From NCBI GenBank assembly GCA_963833655.1, contig CAWHYL010000004.1:558001-622000 (forward strand): 64,000 nt of DNA, written 5' to 3'. The notes beneath the pieces are model-generated. The model saw nothing but the letters and a program-made list of their open reading frames with translations. It had not been told where the DNA came from and did not search any database. The translations under genes were made by a program, and so were the position numbers. This document shows, one piece after another, positions 33,856-42,616 of this stretch; position 1 is the stretch's first letter; each line of letters begins with the position of its first letter. The stretch is from 3-1-20CM-4-69-9 sp963833655. Lineage in GTDB: Bacteria > Actinomycetota > Thermoleophilia > Gaiellales > Gaiellaceae.

Positions 33856-34883
33856 CGCGAGTGGCGGCGGAGCCAGCGCGCGAGGTCGCGGGCCTGCTGC
33901 TCCGCTGACGAAGCCGGGGCAGGCGGGGAGATACGGGCCGGTGGCGCTGGCATCGTCTTGCCGCCGCCCCCGAGACTGACCAGGGCGATCGCCGCCGCCG
34001 CGGCGACGAGCACGAGCGCCGCGGCGAGCCAGAGCAGCGTCCGTCGCCGCCGCGGTGGCGCGAGCGGAACCGTCGGGGGCGCGGTCGACCCGGCGGCGAG
34101 CTCGTGGGCGAGCTCGGCGGCGGACGCCGGGCGGAAGCTCGGGTCGCGCGCCAGGGCATGCATGACGGCCGCCTCGAGCTCGGCCGGAACCCTCGGCGCG
34201 ACGTCGCGCACAGGCGCGATCGACCCGTCGACCTGCTTCGCGGCGAGCTCGGCCAGCGACGAGAAAGCGTACGGCGTGCGTCCGGTCAGCAGCTCGTAGA
34301 GCACCGCGCCGAGCGAGTAGACGTCCGAGGCGGGTGTCGCGTCCCGGCCGGCGAGCTGCTCGGGGGCGAGGTATGCGGCGGTTCCGAGCAGCGTGCCCGC
34401 CTGCGTATGCCGTGTGGACTCGGCGGCGCGTGCAATCCCGAAGTCCACGATCTTGAGCACGCCGTCGTCGCGCACGAGCAGGTTCGCCGGCTTCACGTCG
34501 CGGTGCACGAGGCCGGACTCGTGCGCATGCTGAAGCCCCGCGCACGCTTGCACGCCGAGCGCGACCACACGGTCGGCCTCGAGTCGCCCCGCCTCGGCGA
34601 GGGAGCTCCCCGGCACGTACTCCATGACGATGAACGGGCGGCCCTCCGCCTCGCCGGCGTCGTACACGCGCACGATGTTCGGATGCGACAGCCGCCCGGC
34701 GAGGCGCGCCTCACGGACGAAGCGCGCGCGGAACACGTCGTCCGCGGCGAGATGCGGCGGCAGCACCTTGACGGCAACCGACCGGCCGAGCTCCTCGTCA
34801 TGCGCGAGATACACGCTCGCCATGCCGCCTCGGCCGAGCTCGCGCTCGACCCGGTAGCGCCCCGCCGCGAGCGTCTCGCTCAA
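33852..34883 (-). CDS. Ser/Thr protein kinase with C-terminal membrane anchor (PknB-like)
   Basis: 343 aa from a TTG that overlaps the upstream stop (TTGA). Kinase signatures are ELGRGGMASVYLA (glycine loop), VAVKVL (ATP lysine), HRDVKPANLLV (catalytic loop), DFGIARA (DFG), and GTAAYLAPEQL (activation and APE-like). After about residue 265 comes a proline-rich basic stretch, then a membrane segment (TLLWLAAALVLVAAAAAIALV) and a short extracellular tail without PASTA domains. It is translationally coupled to the lipoprotein upstream. Confidence 0.92.
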   Translation of the reverse strand: MSETLAAGRYRVERELGRGGMASVYLAHDEELGRSVAVKVLPPHLAADDVFRARFVREARLAGRLSHPNIVRVYDAGEAEGRPFIVMEYVPGSSLAEAGRLEADRVVALGVQACAGLQHAHESGLVHRDVKPANLLVRDDGVLKIVDFGIARAAESTRHTQAGTLLGTAAYLAPEQLAGRDATPASDVYSLGAVLYELLTGRTPYAFSSLAELAAKQVDGSIAPVRDVAPRVPAELEAAVMHALARDPSFRPASAAELAHELAAGSTAPPTVPLAPPRRRRTLLWLAAALVLVAAAAAIALVSLGGGGKTMPAPPARISPPAPASSAEQQARDLARWLRRHSR

Positions 34884-35323
34884 TCCCCTGTGTCGTCCCT
34901 GTGCTTGTGCGGGCCGCCATGCTTGTGCTGTCCCTTGTGCTTGCCGTGATCGTGCCGCGGCTCGACCTGCGGGGTCGGCTGCGGTGGCGCCGGCGGGGGG
35001 ACGCACTGAACGCGCGCGACGAGAGCGTTGACGGCGCTCGAGAGCTGCTCCTGCAAGCCGGCCGCGACGCGCCCGTCGTTGATCGCCGCGATCGTCTGCT
35101 GTTGCAGCCGACGGGCGAGCGCGAGCGCACGGCACGAGTCGCCGGCGGCGAGAGCCGATGCGACGGCGTCGCTCCGCGCGGCGAGCGTCGACCCGAGCGA
35201 ATGCGAAAGGGTCGGCGGCGGTGGCACGGGTTGCTTCGCGCCGCCGCACGCACTCAGGCAGAGCGCGGCCGCAAAGGCCGCGCCGAGCTCAAGACGTCTC
35301 GTTCGGGTCTTCCTCCGACGCAA
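34880..35323 (-). CDS. putative lipoprotein with His/Lys-rich tail, 147 aa
   Basis: TTG start at 35323, overlapping the upstream gene by 35 nt. Basic N-terminus, hydrophobic segment and lipobox LSAC at about residues 23-26. The middle is helical (LAARSDAVASALAAGDSCRALALARRLQQQTIAAINDG) with two cysteines. The C-terminus is proline-rich and then HDHGKHKGQHKHGGPHKH, a likely metal-binding tail. It is encoded just before the kinase and may be a surface sensor or scaffold for it (inference). Confidence 0.65.
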   Translation of the reverse strand: MRRRKTRTRRLELGAAFAAALCLSACGGAKQPVPPPPTLSHSLGSTLAARSDAVASALAAGDSCRALALARRLQQQTIAAINDGRVAAGLQEQLSSAVNALVARVQCVPPPAPPQPTPQVEPRHDHGKHKGQHKHGGPHKHRDDTGD

Positions 35324-35780
35324 GCTTCAACGACCCCTGGCGGACGGTCTCCAAGTGCCGCTGCTGGATCGGGATGCCCCACTCGACCAGGTCCTGCACG
35401 CCGCTGTTGCGCGCGCGCTCGTTCAGCGTGCGCAAGATCTCCCAGTGGCCGACCTCGCCGGCTTCGGCCATGGTGAGGAACTCGAAGCCGTCGAGCGCAT
35501 CGGACGCCCGGTCGAGGTAGTCCTGCATCATCTCCGTCGCCTTCTGCTTGACCTCGCGCGCCTCGTCGAGGATCGCGGTCTTCTTCCCCTCGAAGCTCCC
35601 GGCGACCTCGGTGCCGCGCTTTTCCGCCTCCTTCGCCTCGGACTGCATGCGCTCCAGCTCACGCTCGAGCTCGTCGTCGATCTCCTCGAGCTTGGTCACC
35701 TTCTGCGTCGCGCCCTGCGCCGCCATCGCCAGGCCGATCACTTCGCCCAGCTTTGATTCGAGGTTCGTCAGCTCGGCCAT
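35289..35780 (-). CDS. coiled-coil / ferritin-like helical protein, 163 aa
   Basis: ATG start after an AAGGGGG ribosome site. The first 95 residues form a charged coiled coil (LEEIDDELERELERMQSEAKEAEKRGTEV). The second half reads FLTMAEAGEVGHWEILRTLNERARNSGVQDLVEWGIPIQQRHLETV, with E/H-x-x-E spacing reminiscent of ferritin-like four-helix proteins. Family not securely recognised. It starts the minus-strand cluster that includes the lipoprotein and kinase. Confidence 0.65.
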   Translation of the reverse strand: MAELTNLESKLGEVIGLAMAAQGATQKVTKLEEIDDELERELERMQSEAKEAEKRGTEVAGSFEGKKTAILDEAREVKQKATEMMQDYLDRASDALDGFEFLTMAEAGEVGHWEILRTLNERARNSGVQDLVEWGIPIQQRHLETVRQGSLKLASEEDPNETS

Positions 35781-35798
35781 CCCAACCCCCTTTCGTCT

Positions 35799-36524
35799 TT
35801 ATTCGCCACGTTCGAGACGCGCGGCGAGCGCGCGCGGCAGGCCGCGTTCGCGCATCTCGTCCTGCGTCTTCTCGATCGGGTATGCAACGCGATGGAACGC
35901 CGCAAACCTCTGCTCGAGGTCGAGGAGCAGCCACGCGGCGCGAGGATCGCCGTCGCGCGGCTGGCCCACGGAGCCGGGGTTCAGCAGCCAGCGATCACTG
36001 AGCTCCAGCTCCGTGCCGGCCGGAGCGACACCGCCCGACACGGCACCGTTGTTGACCGAGAGCGCCAATGCAACGTGGCTGTGCCCGACGAGCACGACGG
36101 GTGCTCGCGTCAGCGCGAATGTCGCACGCGCCGCTTCCTCGCTCAGCACGTACTCCCACACCGGGTCACGCGCGCTCGCGTGGAAGAGCTCGACGCCGTC
36201 ACGGGCAGCGAGCGGCTTGAGCCCCGCAAGGAACGTCTGCGCTTCGCCCGTCAGCACCTCGGCCGTCCAGATCGCGGCCGCCGCTGCCTCGTCGTTGAAG
36301 TCGCTGACGACGAGCTCGCCGAGGACGACGAGGTCGTGGTTGCCGACGAGGCACAGGTCTGCACGTGCCTCAACGGTTTCGCAGCATTCGTTCGGGCGCG
36401 GTCCGTAGCCGACGGTGTCGCCGAGACACCAGAGGGCGTCGACGCGGGTGGCGTCGATCTCCGCCAGCACCGCTCCGAGGGCGTGATAGTTAGCGTGGAT
36501 GTCGGAGATGACGGCGACGCGCAT
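35799..36524 (-). CDS. metallophosphoesterase (YfcE/MJ0936-like)
   Basis: 241 aa from the ATG at 36524. The dinuclear metal motifs are clear: ISDIHANYHAL (D-x-H), LGDTVGYGPRPNECCE (GD), VGNHD (GNHD), and VLVGHSHVALALS (GHxH), followed by LLNPGSVGQPRDGDPRAAW. These enzymes hydrolyse phosphodiesters or phosphomonoesters. The frame is open upstream but the first residues MRVAVISDIH are the true domain start. It overlaps the divergent M48 gene by 26 nt. Confidence 0.93.
   Translation of the reverse strand: MRVAVISDIHANYHALGAVLAEIDATRVDALWCLGDTVGYGPRPNECCETVEARADLCLVGNHDLVVLGELVVSDFNDEAAAAAIWTAEVLTGEAQTFLAGLKPLAARDGVELFHASARDPVWEYVLSEEAARATFALTRAPVVLVGHSHVALALSVNNGAVSGGVAPAGTELELSDRWLLNPGSVGQPRDGDPRAAWLLLDLEQRFAAFHRVAYPIEKTQDEMRERGLPRALAARLERGE
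36485..36490 (+). promoter_or_regulatory. -10-like GATAGT of the M48 protease gene
   Basis: GATAGT lies 8 nt before ATG 36499 and inside the divergent metallophosphoesterase coding region. Confidence 0.35.
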
Positions 36525-37722
36525 CGTCAGACCCGCGACCATAGCCGCCGTCGCCGTCGCGGTCTGGGCGGTCGCCACCATCCTGCTGCTACATACGAAG
36601 GTGCCGGGCAACCTGAACCCGCCGCACCTCGACCCGCGGCGCGTCTTCGGAGCGGAGGCGACCCGGGCCGGCATCCGGTTCGACCGCTTCTTCGACTACG
36701 AATGGGTGCTCGCAACGCTGACGACCCTCGTCGTCCTCGGTTTGTACCTCCGTCGCGGCCCGCGCCTCGCGCGTTCGCTGCCGCTCGGGGCCGTCAACGC
36801 CGGGATCATCACGGCCGTCTTCATCAGCGTCGTCGTCTGGGCGGCGAGCCTGCCGTTCGCCTACGCCTCCTCCTGGTGGTCGCGGCGGCACGACATCTCG
36901 CAGCGCAGCTGGTCGTCGATCGTCTTCGCGCCGCTCGGCGGCCTCGTGCAGACGACGATCTCGACCACGATCGTCGTCGCCGTCGCGCTCCTGCTCGCGA
37001 AACGCCTGCCGCGCACGTGGTGGCTCGCCGCGGCGGGAGCCGTGCTCGTGCTGGCGGTCGGCTTGCAGTTCGTCCTGCCGTTCCTCCAGCGGGTCGGCAC
37101 GCATCCGGTGCGCTCGCGGCCGCTCGCGGCCCAGATCCACACGCTGGAGAACCGCGAGCGCGTCGGCCGTCCCGTCGTCCGCGTGGAGAAGGTCTCGGGC
37201 AACACGACCGCCGCGAACGCCTTCTCGGTCGGGATCGGCCCGTCGCGGACGGTGATCATCTGGAACACGCTGCTCGACGGTCGCTTCAGCCCGCGCGAGG
37301 TGCGTTTCGTCGTCGCGCACGAGCTCGGCCATCTGGCGCGGCGTCACATCTGGAAGGGAATCGCGTGGGGCGTCCTCTTCGGGCTGCCGATCTTCGGGCT
37401 CGTCGCCTGGGTCACCGGCCGCCGCGGCGGCTTGCGACGGCCGGAGAACGTCCCGCTCGCGCTGTTCACGCTCGCGCTCGCAGGCCTGGCCGTCACGCCG
37501 CTCGCGAACGCGGTCTCGCGGCGCTACGAGGCGGAGGCCGACTGGCTGGCGGTGCAGGCGACGCGCGATCCCGGCGCCGGCCGGTCGCTGTTCCAGGAGT
37601 TCGTCCGCACGGACTTGCAGAACCCGGATCCGCCGGGTTGGGTCACATTCTTCCTCGAGGATCACCCGAGCGCGCTCGCGCGGGTCGAGCAGGTCGCCGC
37701 CTGGCGGCGGCTACACCGCTAG
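36499..37722 (+). CDS. M48 family integral membrane metalloprotease
   Basis: 407 aa. Several N-terminal membrane helices precede the zinc motif HELGH at residues 274-278, and the third ligand is in RRYEAEADWLAVQAT. The ending FFLEDHPSALARVEQV is the conserved HPS/RI motif of CaaX-prenyl-protease-like (HtpX/Ste24) peptidases. It probably degrades or processes membrane proteins. ATG at 36499 is used; ATG at 36508 is possible. Its TAG overlaps that of the next convergent gene in CTAG (37719-37722). Confidence 0.9.
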   Translation: MSEMTATRIVRPATIAAVAVAVWAVATILLLHTKVPGNLNPPHLDPRRVFGAEATRAGIRFDRFFDYEWVLATLTTLVVLGLYLRRGPRLARSLPLGAVNAGIITAVFISVVVWAASLPFAYASSWWSRRHDISQRSWSSIVFAPLGGLVQTTISTTIVVAVALLLAKRLPRTWWLAAAGAVLVLAVGLQFVLPFLQRVGTHPVRSRPLAAQIHTLENRERVGRPVVRVEKVSGNTTAANAFSVGIGPSRTVIIWNTLLDGRFSPREVRFVVAHELGHLARRHIWKGIAWGVLFGLPIFGLVAWVTGRRGGLRRPENVPLALFTLALAGLAVTPLANAVSRRYEAEADWLAVQATRDPGAGRSLFQEFVRTDLQNPDPPGWVTFFLEDHPSALARVEQVAAWRRLHR

Positions 37723-38027
37723 GCGTCGCCGCCGTTCGGGCGGGGCGGAGCCTCCGGGAGGTTCCGGATTCCCTCCTGCGTCGACCACTTCGAGTAGGAG
37801 TCCTGCATCGCCGCGAGCAGCTCCTGGAAGAACTGCTGGGACATGTTCACGCGTGACACGACGACGCCGGGGACGTCGCCCTCCTCGATCTCGTGGTCGA
37901 TCCGCGCGAACGTGACCGTGAACTCGTAGGCGGAGAACGTGACGTTGGCGAAGTTCGCGTAGACGCCCGCCATTTGCTCCGGGTCGAGGTGGATGTTGAG
38001 CTGGCGCTCCTGGGGCTCGTCGTCCAC
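37719..38027 (-). CDS. DUF3467-type small protein, 102 aa
   Basis: GTG start. The sequence QLNIHLDPEQMAGVYANFANVTFSAYEFTVTFARI and VVSRVNMSQQFFQELLAAMQDSYSKW is characteristic of this small conserved family of unknown function. A TAGTAT -10 box lies 9 nt upstream and overlaps the divergent channel promoter. Confidence 0.8.
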   Translation of the reverse strand: MDDEPQERQLNIHLDPEQMAGVYANFANVTFSAYEFTVTFARIDHEIEEGDVPGVVVSRVNMSQQFFQELLAAMQDSYSKWSTQEGIRNLPEAPPRPNGGDA

Positions 38028-38035
38028 CGTCCCAC

Positions 38036-38042
38036 GATACTA
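38036..38042. promoter_or_regulatory. overlapping divergent -10 boxes (channel gene and DUF3467 gene)
   Basis: GATACT on the plus strand (38036-38041) is exactly 6 nt before GTG 38048. TAGTAT on the minus strand (38042-38037) is 9 nt before GTG 38027. The two hexamers overlap by five bases. Confidence 0.6.
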
Positions 38043-38047
38043 CGGGC

Positions 38048-39070
38048 GTGGAGGAGATCTTCTCGTTCCGCCGCGTCGCCTATGCAGGCGTCGCGTTGCT
38101 GCTCGTGCTCGTCGGCGGCGCGATCGGCTTTCACGCCGCGCTCGACGAGAGCTGGCTGCAGTCCGTCTACCGTGCCGTGGTCACCGTCTCGCTGACCGGG
38201 CTCGACAGCACGCCGCCGAACGACACGTCGAGGGTCCTCACGATCGTTCTCGTCCTCGCGGGGATCACTATCTTTGCCTACATCGGATCGCTCGTCGTCG
38301 AGGCGATCGCACGGGGCGTGCTCGGCGACGTGTGGACGGAGCGGAGGAGGCGGAGAGCGATCGCGGGGTTGCAGGATCACTACATCATCTGCGGCTTCGG
38401 CCGTGTCGGCCGGCGCGTCGCCGACGAGTTTCGGCACGAGGGCGCGCAGTTCGTCGTCGTCGACTTCAGTCCCGAGGCGAAGGAGGCGGCGGCCGAGGCC
38501 GGCGTGCTCTTCGTCGAGGGGAACGGCACCAACGACGACGACCTCCGTTCGGCGGGGCTGGAGCGGGCGCGCGGTTTGATCGCCGCCTCCGACGACGACG
38601 CCGACAACCTGTACATCGCGCTGTCGGCACGCGCACAGAACGCCAGTCTCTTCATCGTCGCGCGCGCCTCGACGGAGGACGCGGCGAAGAAGCTTCACCT
38701 CGCCGGCGCCGACCGCGTCGTCCAGCCGTATCAAGCGGCGGGCCGCGTCATGGCGAGCCTGCTCCTGCGCCCGCAGGTGACGGCGTTCGTCGACGTCGTC
38801 ATGACCGCGTCTGGTGAAGACCTCCGCTTCGAGGAGATCGAGGTCACGACCGCGTCGGGCCAGGGCGGACGCTCTATTCGCGAGATCGACATCCGCCGGC
38901 AGACGGGCGCGCTGATCGTCGCGCTTCGCAAGCGCGACGGCAGCTTCGACACGACGCCGACGCCGGAGGCGGTGCTCGACGTGGGCGACGTCCTGATTGC
39001 GGCCGGGACCGAGGAGGAGCTGCGCGCGCTCGAGCGCATCTTCGCGTCCCGCGAGACGGTTGCCCGGTAG
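38048..39070 (+). CDS. K+ channel-like protein with TrkA-N/TrkA-C domains, atypical selectivity filter
   Basis: 340 aa. Two membrane helices (about residues 9-30 and 62-82) flank a pore loop, then a TrkA-N (RCK) Rossmann domain with HYIICGFGRVGRRVADEF and a TrkA-C-like C-terminus. The pore loop reads TVSLTGLD (residues 46-53), where K+ channels normally have TVGYGD. The channel may have altered selectivity or act as a sensor. GTG start placed by the -10 box 6 nt upstream. The stop overlaps argS by 11 nt. Confidence 0.85.
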   Translation: MEEIFSFRRVAYAGVALLLVLVGGAIGFHAALDESWLQSVYRAVVTVSLTGLDSTPPNDTSRVLTIVLVLAGITIFAYIGSLVVEAIARGVLGDVWTERRRRRAIAGLQDHYIICGFGRVGRRVADEFRHEGAQFVVVDFSPEAKEAAAEAGVLFVEGNGTNDDDLRSAGLERARGLIAASDDDADNLYIALSARAQNASLFIVARASTEDAAKKLHLAGADRVVQPYQAAGRVMASLLLRPQVTAFVDVVMTASGEDLRFEEIEVTTASGQGGRSIREIDIRRQTGALIVALRKRDGSFDTTPTPEAVLDVGDVLIAAGTEEELRALERIFASRETVAR

Positions 39071-40577
39071 CACGGCCGTCGAGCGCCTTGCGGCGCGCTT
39101 GTCGGAGTTGGCCGGCGCGCCGGTCGAGCTCGAGCGGCCGCAGGATCCCGCGCACGGCGACTACGCGACGAACGTGGCGCTGCAGAGCGCGCCGAAACAG
39201 CGCCGCGCGCCGCGCGAGCTCGCCGGTGAGCTCGGGCAGCGAGTCGCCGAGTTGGCCGAGGTCGAGCGCGCAGAGGTGGCCGGCCCGGGCTTTCTCAATC
39301 TCTGGATGACAACGGGCTGGCTCGGCGATGCGCTGGCCGAGATCGACTCCGGCTACGGCTCCGGGGCCGCCGCGAGGCGGGAGCGCGTGCAGGTCGAGAT
39401 GGTCTCGGCGAACCCGACGGGGCCGATCACCGTCGCGCACGGACGGAACGGCGCGTACGGCGACTCGGTTGCACGTCTGTTCGAGTACGCGGGCGACGAC
39501 GTCCAGCGCGAGTACTACTACAACGATTCCGGGACGCAGATGCAGCGCTTCCGGGCATCGGTCGAGGCGGTGCGGCGCGGGGAGGACCCGCCCGAGGACG
39601 GCTACCGCGGGGAGTACCTCAACGACCTTGCTCCGCTGCACGGCGACCCGGTGCCCACGATGCTCGCCCAGATCGAGCGGACGCTCGAGCGCTTCCGCAT
39701 CCACTTCGACAGCTGGGCGAAACAGAGCGAGCTCGAGCAGCGGCTCGGCGAGTACCTCCCGCGGCTCGACGCCTACGAGAAGGACGGCGCGACCTGGGCG
39801 CGCTCGTCCGCCTACGGCGACGACGACGACCGTGTGCTGATTCGTTCACCAGAGGTTGGCGGCGGCCCCACGTATCGCGCCGCCGACGTCGTCTATCTCG
39901 CCGACAAGCTCGACCGCGGCTTCGACCGCGCGATCTACGTGCTCGGCGCCGACCACCACGGCACGCGCAACTGGTACGCCGCGATCGCGCGCATGCTCGG
40001 CTACGACGAGCACCGCGTCGAGGTTCTGCTGTACCAGCTCGTGCACCTGACGAGGGGCGGCGAGCAGACGAAGATCTCGAAGCGGCGCGGCGACGTCGTC
40101 TTCCTGGACGATTTCATGGACGACGTCGGTGTCGACGCGGCCCGCTGGTTCCTGATCTCACGCGGCCACGACCAGCCGATCGAGATCGACGTCGACCTTG
40201 CCGCGGAGCGCACACAGAAGAACCCCGTGTACTACGTGCAGTACGCGCACGCGCGCATCGCCGGGATCCTCCGCAACGCCAAAGGCCACACGGTCGGCGC
40301 CGCCGCGCCTGCCGTGCTCGAGCGCGAGGAGCGCGACCTGATCAAGCGCTTGACGGACTTCCCGACGATCGTGTCCGAGGCGACCGAACGCCGCGCGCCG
40401 CACGCAGTCCCGATCTACGCCATCCGCGTCGCCGACGACTTCCACCGCTTCTACCACGAGCACCGGGTCGTCGATTCCGACACGGAGGCGTTTCGGCTCG
40501 GGCTCTGCCGCGCGACGCAGCAGGTGATCGCACGCTGCCTCGACCTGGTGGGCGTCGAGGCCCCCGAGCGGATGTAG
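39060..40577 (+). CDS. argS: arginyl-tRNA synthetase
   Basis: 505 aa, TTG start within the end of the channel gene. It has an Add-1 N-terminal domain (ELERPQDPAHGDYATNVALQSA), the HIGH-type motif in SANPTGPITVAHGRNGAYGDS, KISKRRGDVVFLDDFMDDVG (KMSKS region), and the DALR anticodon domain ending FHRFYHEHRVVDSDTEAFRLGLCRATQQVI. It charges tRNA-Arg. It is somewhat shorter than many ArgRS (about 550-580 aa). Its TAG stop forms the first bases of the glpX -10 box. Confidence 0.95.
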   Translation: MPGSTAVERLAARLSELAGAPVELERPQDPAHGDYATNVALQSAPKQRRAPRELAGELGQRVAELAEVERAEVAGPGFLNLWMTTGWLGDALAEIDSGYGSGAAARRERVQVEMVSANPTGPITVAHGRNGAYGDSVARLFEYAGDDVQREYYYNDSGTQMQRFRASVEAVRRGEDPPEDGYRGEYLNDLAPLHGDPVPTMLAQIERTLERFRIHFDSWAKQSELEQRLGEYLPRLDAYEKDGATWARSSAYGDDDDRVLIRSPEVGGGPTYRAADVVYLADKLDRGFDRAIYVLGADHHGTRNWYAAIARMLGYDEHRVEVLLYQLVHLTRGGEQTKISKRRGDVVFLDDFMDDVGVDAARWFLISRGHDQPIEIDVDLAAERTQKNPVYYVQYAHARIAGILRNAKGHTVGAAAPAVLEREERDLIKRLTDFPTIVSEATERRAPHAVPIYAIRVADDFHRFYHEHRVVDSDTEAFRLGLCRATQQVIARCLDLVGVEAPERM

Positions 40578-40580
40578 GCT
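40575..40580 (+). promoter_or_regulatory. -10 box TAGGCT of glpX, overlapping the argS stop
   Basis: The argS stop TAG (40575-40577) is the first half of TAGGCT. The GTG of glpX follows after 7 nt. Confidence 0.55.
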
Positions 40581-40587
40581 CCCGGCC

Positions 40588-41577
40588 GTGCACGGCATCA
40601 CGCCCGACCGGAACCTCGCGCTCGAGTTGGTGCGCGTGACCGAGGCGGCGGCGATGGGCGCGGGCCGCTGGATCGGCCGCGGCGACAAGGAGGCCGCCGA
40701 CCAGGCGGCCGTCGACGCGATGCGCACGATGCTCGACACGGTCTCGATGGAGGGCGTGGTCGTGATCGGCGAGGGGGAGAAGGACCGGGCGCCGATGCTC
40801 TTCAACGGCGAGTCCGTGGGGAGCGGCAACGGCCCTCGGGTCGACGTTGCGGTCGACCCGCTCGAGGGGACGCGCTTGACGGCGCTCGGGCAGCCGAATG
40901 CGCTCGCCGTCATCGCGCTGGCGGAGCGCGGCACCATGTTCTTCCCGGGCGCCGCGGTCTACATGGAGAAGATCGCGTGCGGCCCGGACGCGGTCGACGC
41001 GATCGACATCAATGCGTCACCTACGGAGAACGTCGAAGCCGTCGCCGACGCGAAGAGGTGCCGCCCGACGGACGTCACGGTCGTCGTGCTCGAACGCGAG
41101 CGCCATGTGGCGCTCATTCAGGAGCTGCGGGAGGCCGGGGCGAAGGTCAACCTGATCCGCGACGGCGACGTCGCACCCGCGATCGCCGCCGCCCGCGGCG
41201 GGACCGGGGTCGACCTGCTGATGGGGATCGGAGGCACGCCCGAGGGCGTCATCTCGGCGGCTGCGATCAAGTCCCTCGGCGGAGCGCTCCAGGGACGGTT
41301 GTGGCCCCGTGACGACGACGAGCGCCAGCAGCTCGTCGACGCCGGCTACGACGTCGACCGGGTGCTCACGACCGACGACCTCGTCGCCGGCGACGATGTG
41401 TTCGTCGCGGCCACGGGCGTGACGAGCGGCGCGTTGCTGCGCGGCGTGCAGTACGTCACCGACGGCGCGATCACGGACTCGATCGTGATGCGCTCGCGCA
41501 GCGGCACGGTGCGCCGCATCGAGGCGCGGCACGCGTTCGCCAAGCTCGAGAAGCTCGTCGGCTCGGCGCTCCGTTGA
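40588..41577 (+). CDS. glpX: fructose-1,6-bisphosphatase class II
   Basis: 329 aa, GTG start. GlpX motifs: ALELVRVTEAAAMGAGRWIGRGDKEAADQAAVDAMR, IGEGEKDRAPML (metal-binding), VDVAVDPLEGTRL, GTGVDLLMGIGGTPEGVISAAAIKSLGGALQGRLWPRD, and FVAATGVTSGALLRGV. It performs the irreversible gluconeogenic step. The converging gene is the class I aldolase, the preceding enzyme in gluconeogenesis, with only 10 nt between the two stop codons. Confidence 0.96.
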   Translation: MHGITPDRNLALELVRVTEAAAMGAGRWIGRGDKEAADQAAVDAMRTMLDTVSMEGVVVIGEGEKDRAPMLFNGESVGSGNGPRVDVAVDPLEGTRLTALGQPNALAVIALAERGTMFFPGAAVYMEKIACGPDAVDAIDINASPTENVEAVADAKRCRPTDVTVVVLERERHVALIQELREAGAKVNLIRDGDVAPAIAAARGGTGVDLLMGIGGTPEGVISAAAIKSLGGALQGRLWPRDDDERQQLVDAGYDVDRVLTTDDLVAGDDVFVAATGVTSGALLRGVQYVTDGAITDSIVMRSRSGTVRRIEARHAFAKLEKLVGSALR

Positions 41578-41587
41578 ACGTGCTCCG

Positions 41588-42616
41588 CTAAGCGGGTACC
41601 GCTTCCTTCTCCATTTCCGGCGCGTACATCCCGGTCCGTGCGGCGCCGTTCATCTTGGCACGGTGGTAGTACGCGCGCTGCGCGGCCTCGACGTTCTCCG
41701 TCTTGCCGCCCCAGGCCTTCAGCGCGGGCGCCTGCAGCGCTCGGCCGTACGAGAACGACAGCTGCCACGGATGCGGGCCGATCGCGTTCATCGCGTTCAG
41801 GTTCGCCGTCGCGTCCTCGTCGGACTGGCCGCCCGAGAGAAAGACGATGCCCGGCACGGCAGCCGGCACGTGGCGCTTGAAGCAGCGGACCGTCTCGTGC
41901 GCAACCTGTTCGTGCGACGCGGCGTCGGAGCGGTCGTAGCCCGACAGCACCATGTTCGGCTTCAGCAGCATCCCTTCCGGATGGACGCGCTGGTCGCGCA
42001 GCTCGGTGAAGACCGCGTGCAGCGTTCGGGACGTGACCTCGAAGCTGCGCTCGATCGAGTGGTCGCCGTCCATCAGCACCTCGGGCTCGACGATCGGCAC
42101 GAGGCCCGCCTCCTGCGAGAGCGCGGCGAAGCGCGCGAGCGCGTGCGCGTTCGTCCAGACGCAGTACTCGCTCGGAATCGTCTCTCCGATCGAGATGACG
42201 CCGCGCCACTTCGTGAAGCGCGCCCCGAGCTCCCGATACTCGTCGAGCCGTGCGCGGAGACCGTCGAGCCCTTCCGTGACGGTCTCGCCCTCGGCGAGCG
42301 CGAGCGGCTTGGCGCCCTTGTCGACCTTGATCCCCGGAATGACGCCTTTCGACTCGAGCAGCTTCGGGAACGGCGTCCCGTCGGTGGACGCCTGGCGGAT
42401 CGTCTCGTCGAACAGGATCACGCCGCTGATGTAGTCCTCGACGCCTTCGGTCGTGAAGAGGAGGTCGCGGTATGCGCGCCGGTTCTCCTCGGTCGACTCG
42501 ACCTCGATCGAGTCGAAGCGCTTCTTGATCGTGCCGTCGCTCTCGTCGGCGGCCAGGATCCCTTTGCCGTCGGCGACGATCGCTGCGGCGGTTTCCTCGA
42601 GCTTGTGCAAGTCCAT
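41588..42616 (-). CDS. fructose-bisphosphate aldolase class I
   Basis: 342 aa. The ATG at 42616 is chosen because GGAGG lies 6 nt before it; the ATG two codons upstream (42622) abuts the GGAGG directly. It is a eukaryote-like class I Schiff-base aldolase: GKGILAADESDGTIKKRF, LFTTEGVEDYISGVILFDETIRQ, GIKVDKGAKPL, FTKWRGVISI, EPEVLMDGDHSIE, the Schiff-base lysine in MLLKPNMVLSG, and IVFLSGGQSDEDAT. It condenses triose phosphates to fructose-1,6-bisphosphate. Confidence 0.95.
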   Translation of the reverse strand: MDLHKLEETAAAIVADGKGILAADESDGTIKKRFDSIEVESTEENRRAYRDLLFTTEGVEDYISGVILFDETIRQASTDGTPFPKLLESKGVIPGIKVDKGAKPLALAEGETVTEGLDGLRARLDEYRELGARFTKWRGVISIGETIPSEYCVWTNAHALARFAALSQEAGLVPIVEPEVLMDGDHSIERSFEVTSRTLHAVFTELRDQRVHPEGMLLKPNMVLSGYDRSDAASHEQVAHETVRCFKRHVPAAVPGIVFLSGGQSDEDATANLNAMNAIGPHPWQLSFSYGRALQAPALKAWGGKTENVEAAQRAYYHRAKMNGAARTGMYAPEMEKEAVPA

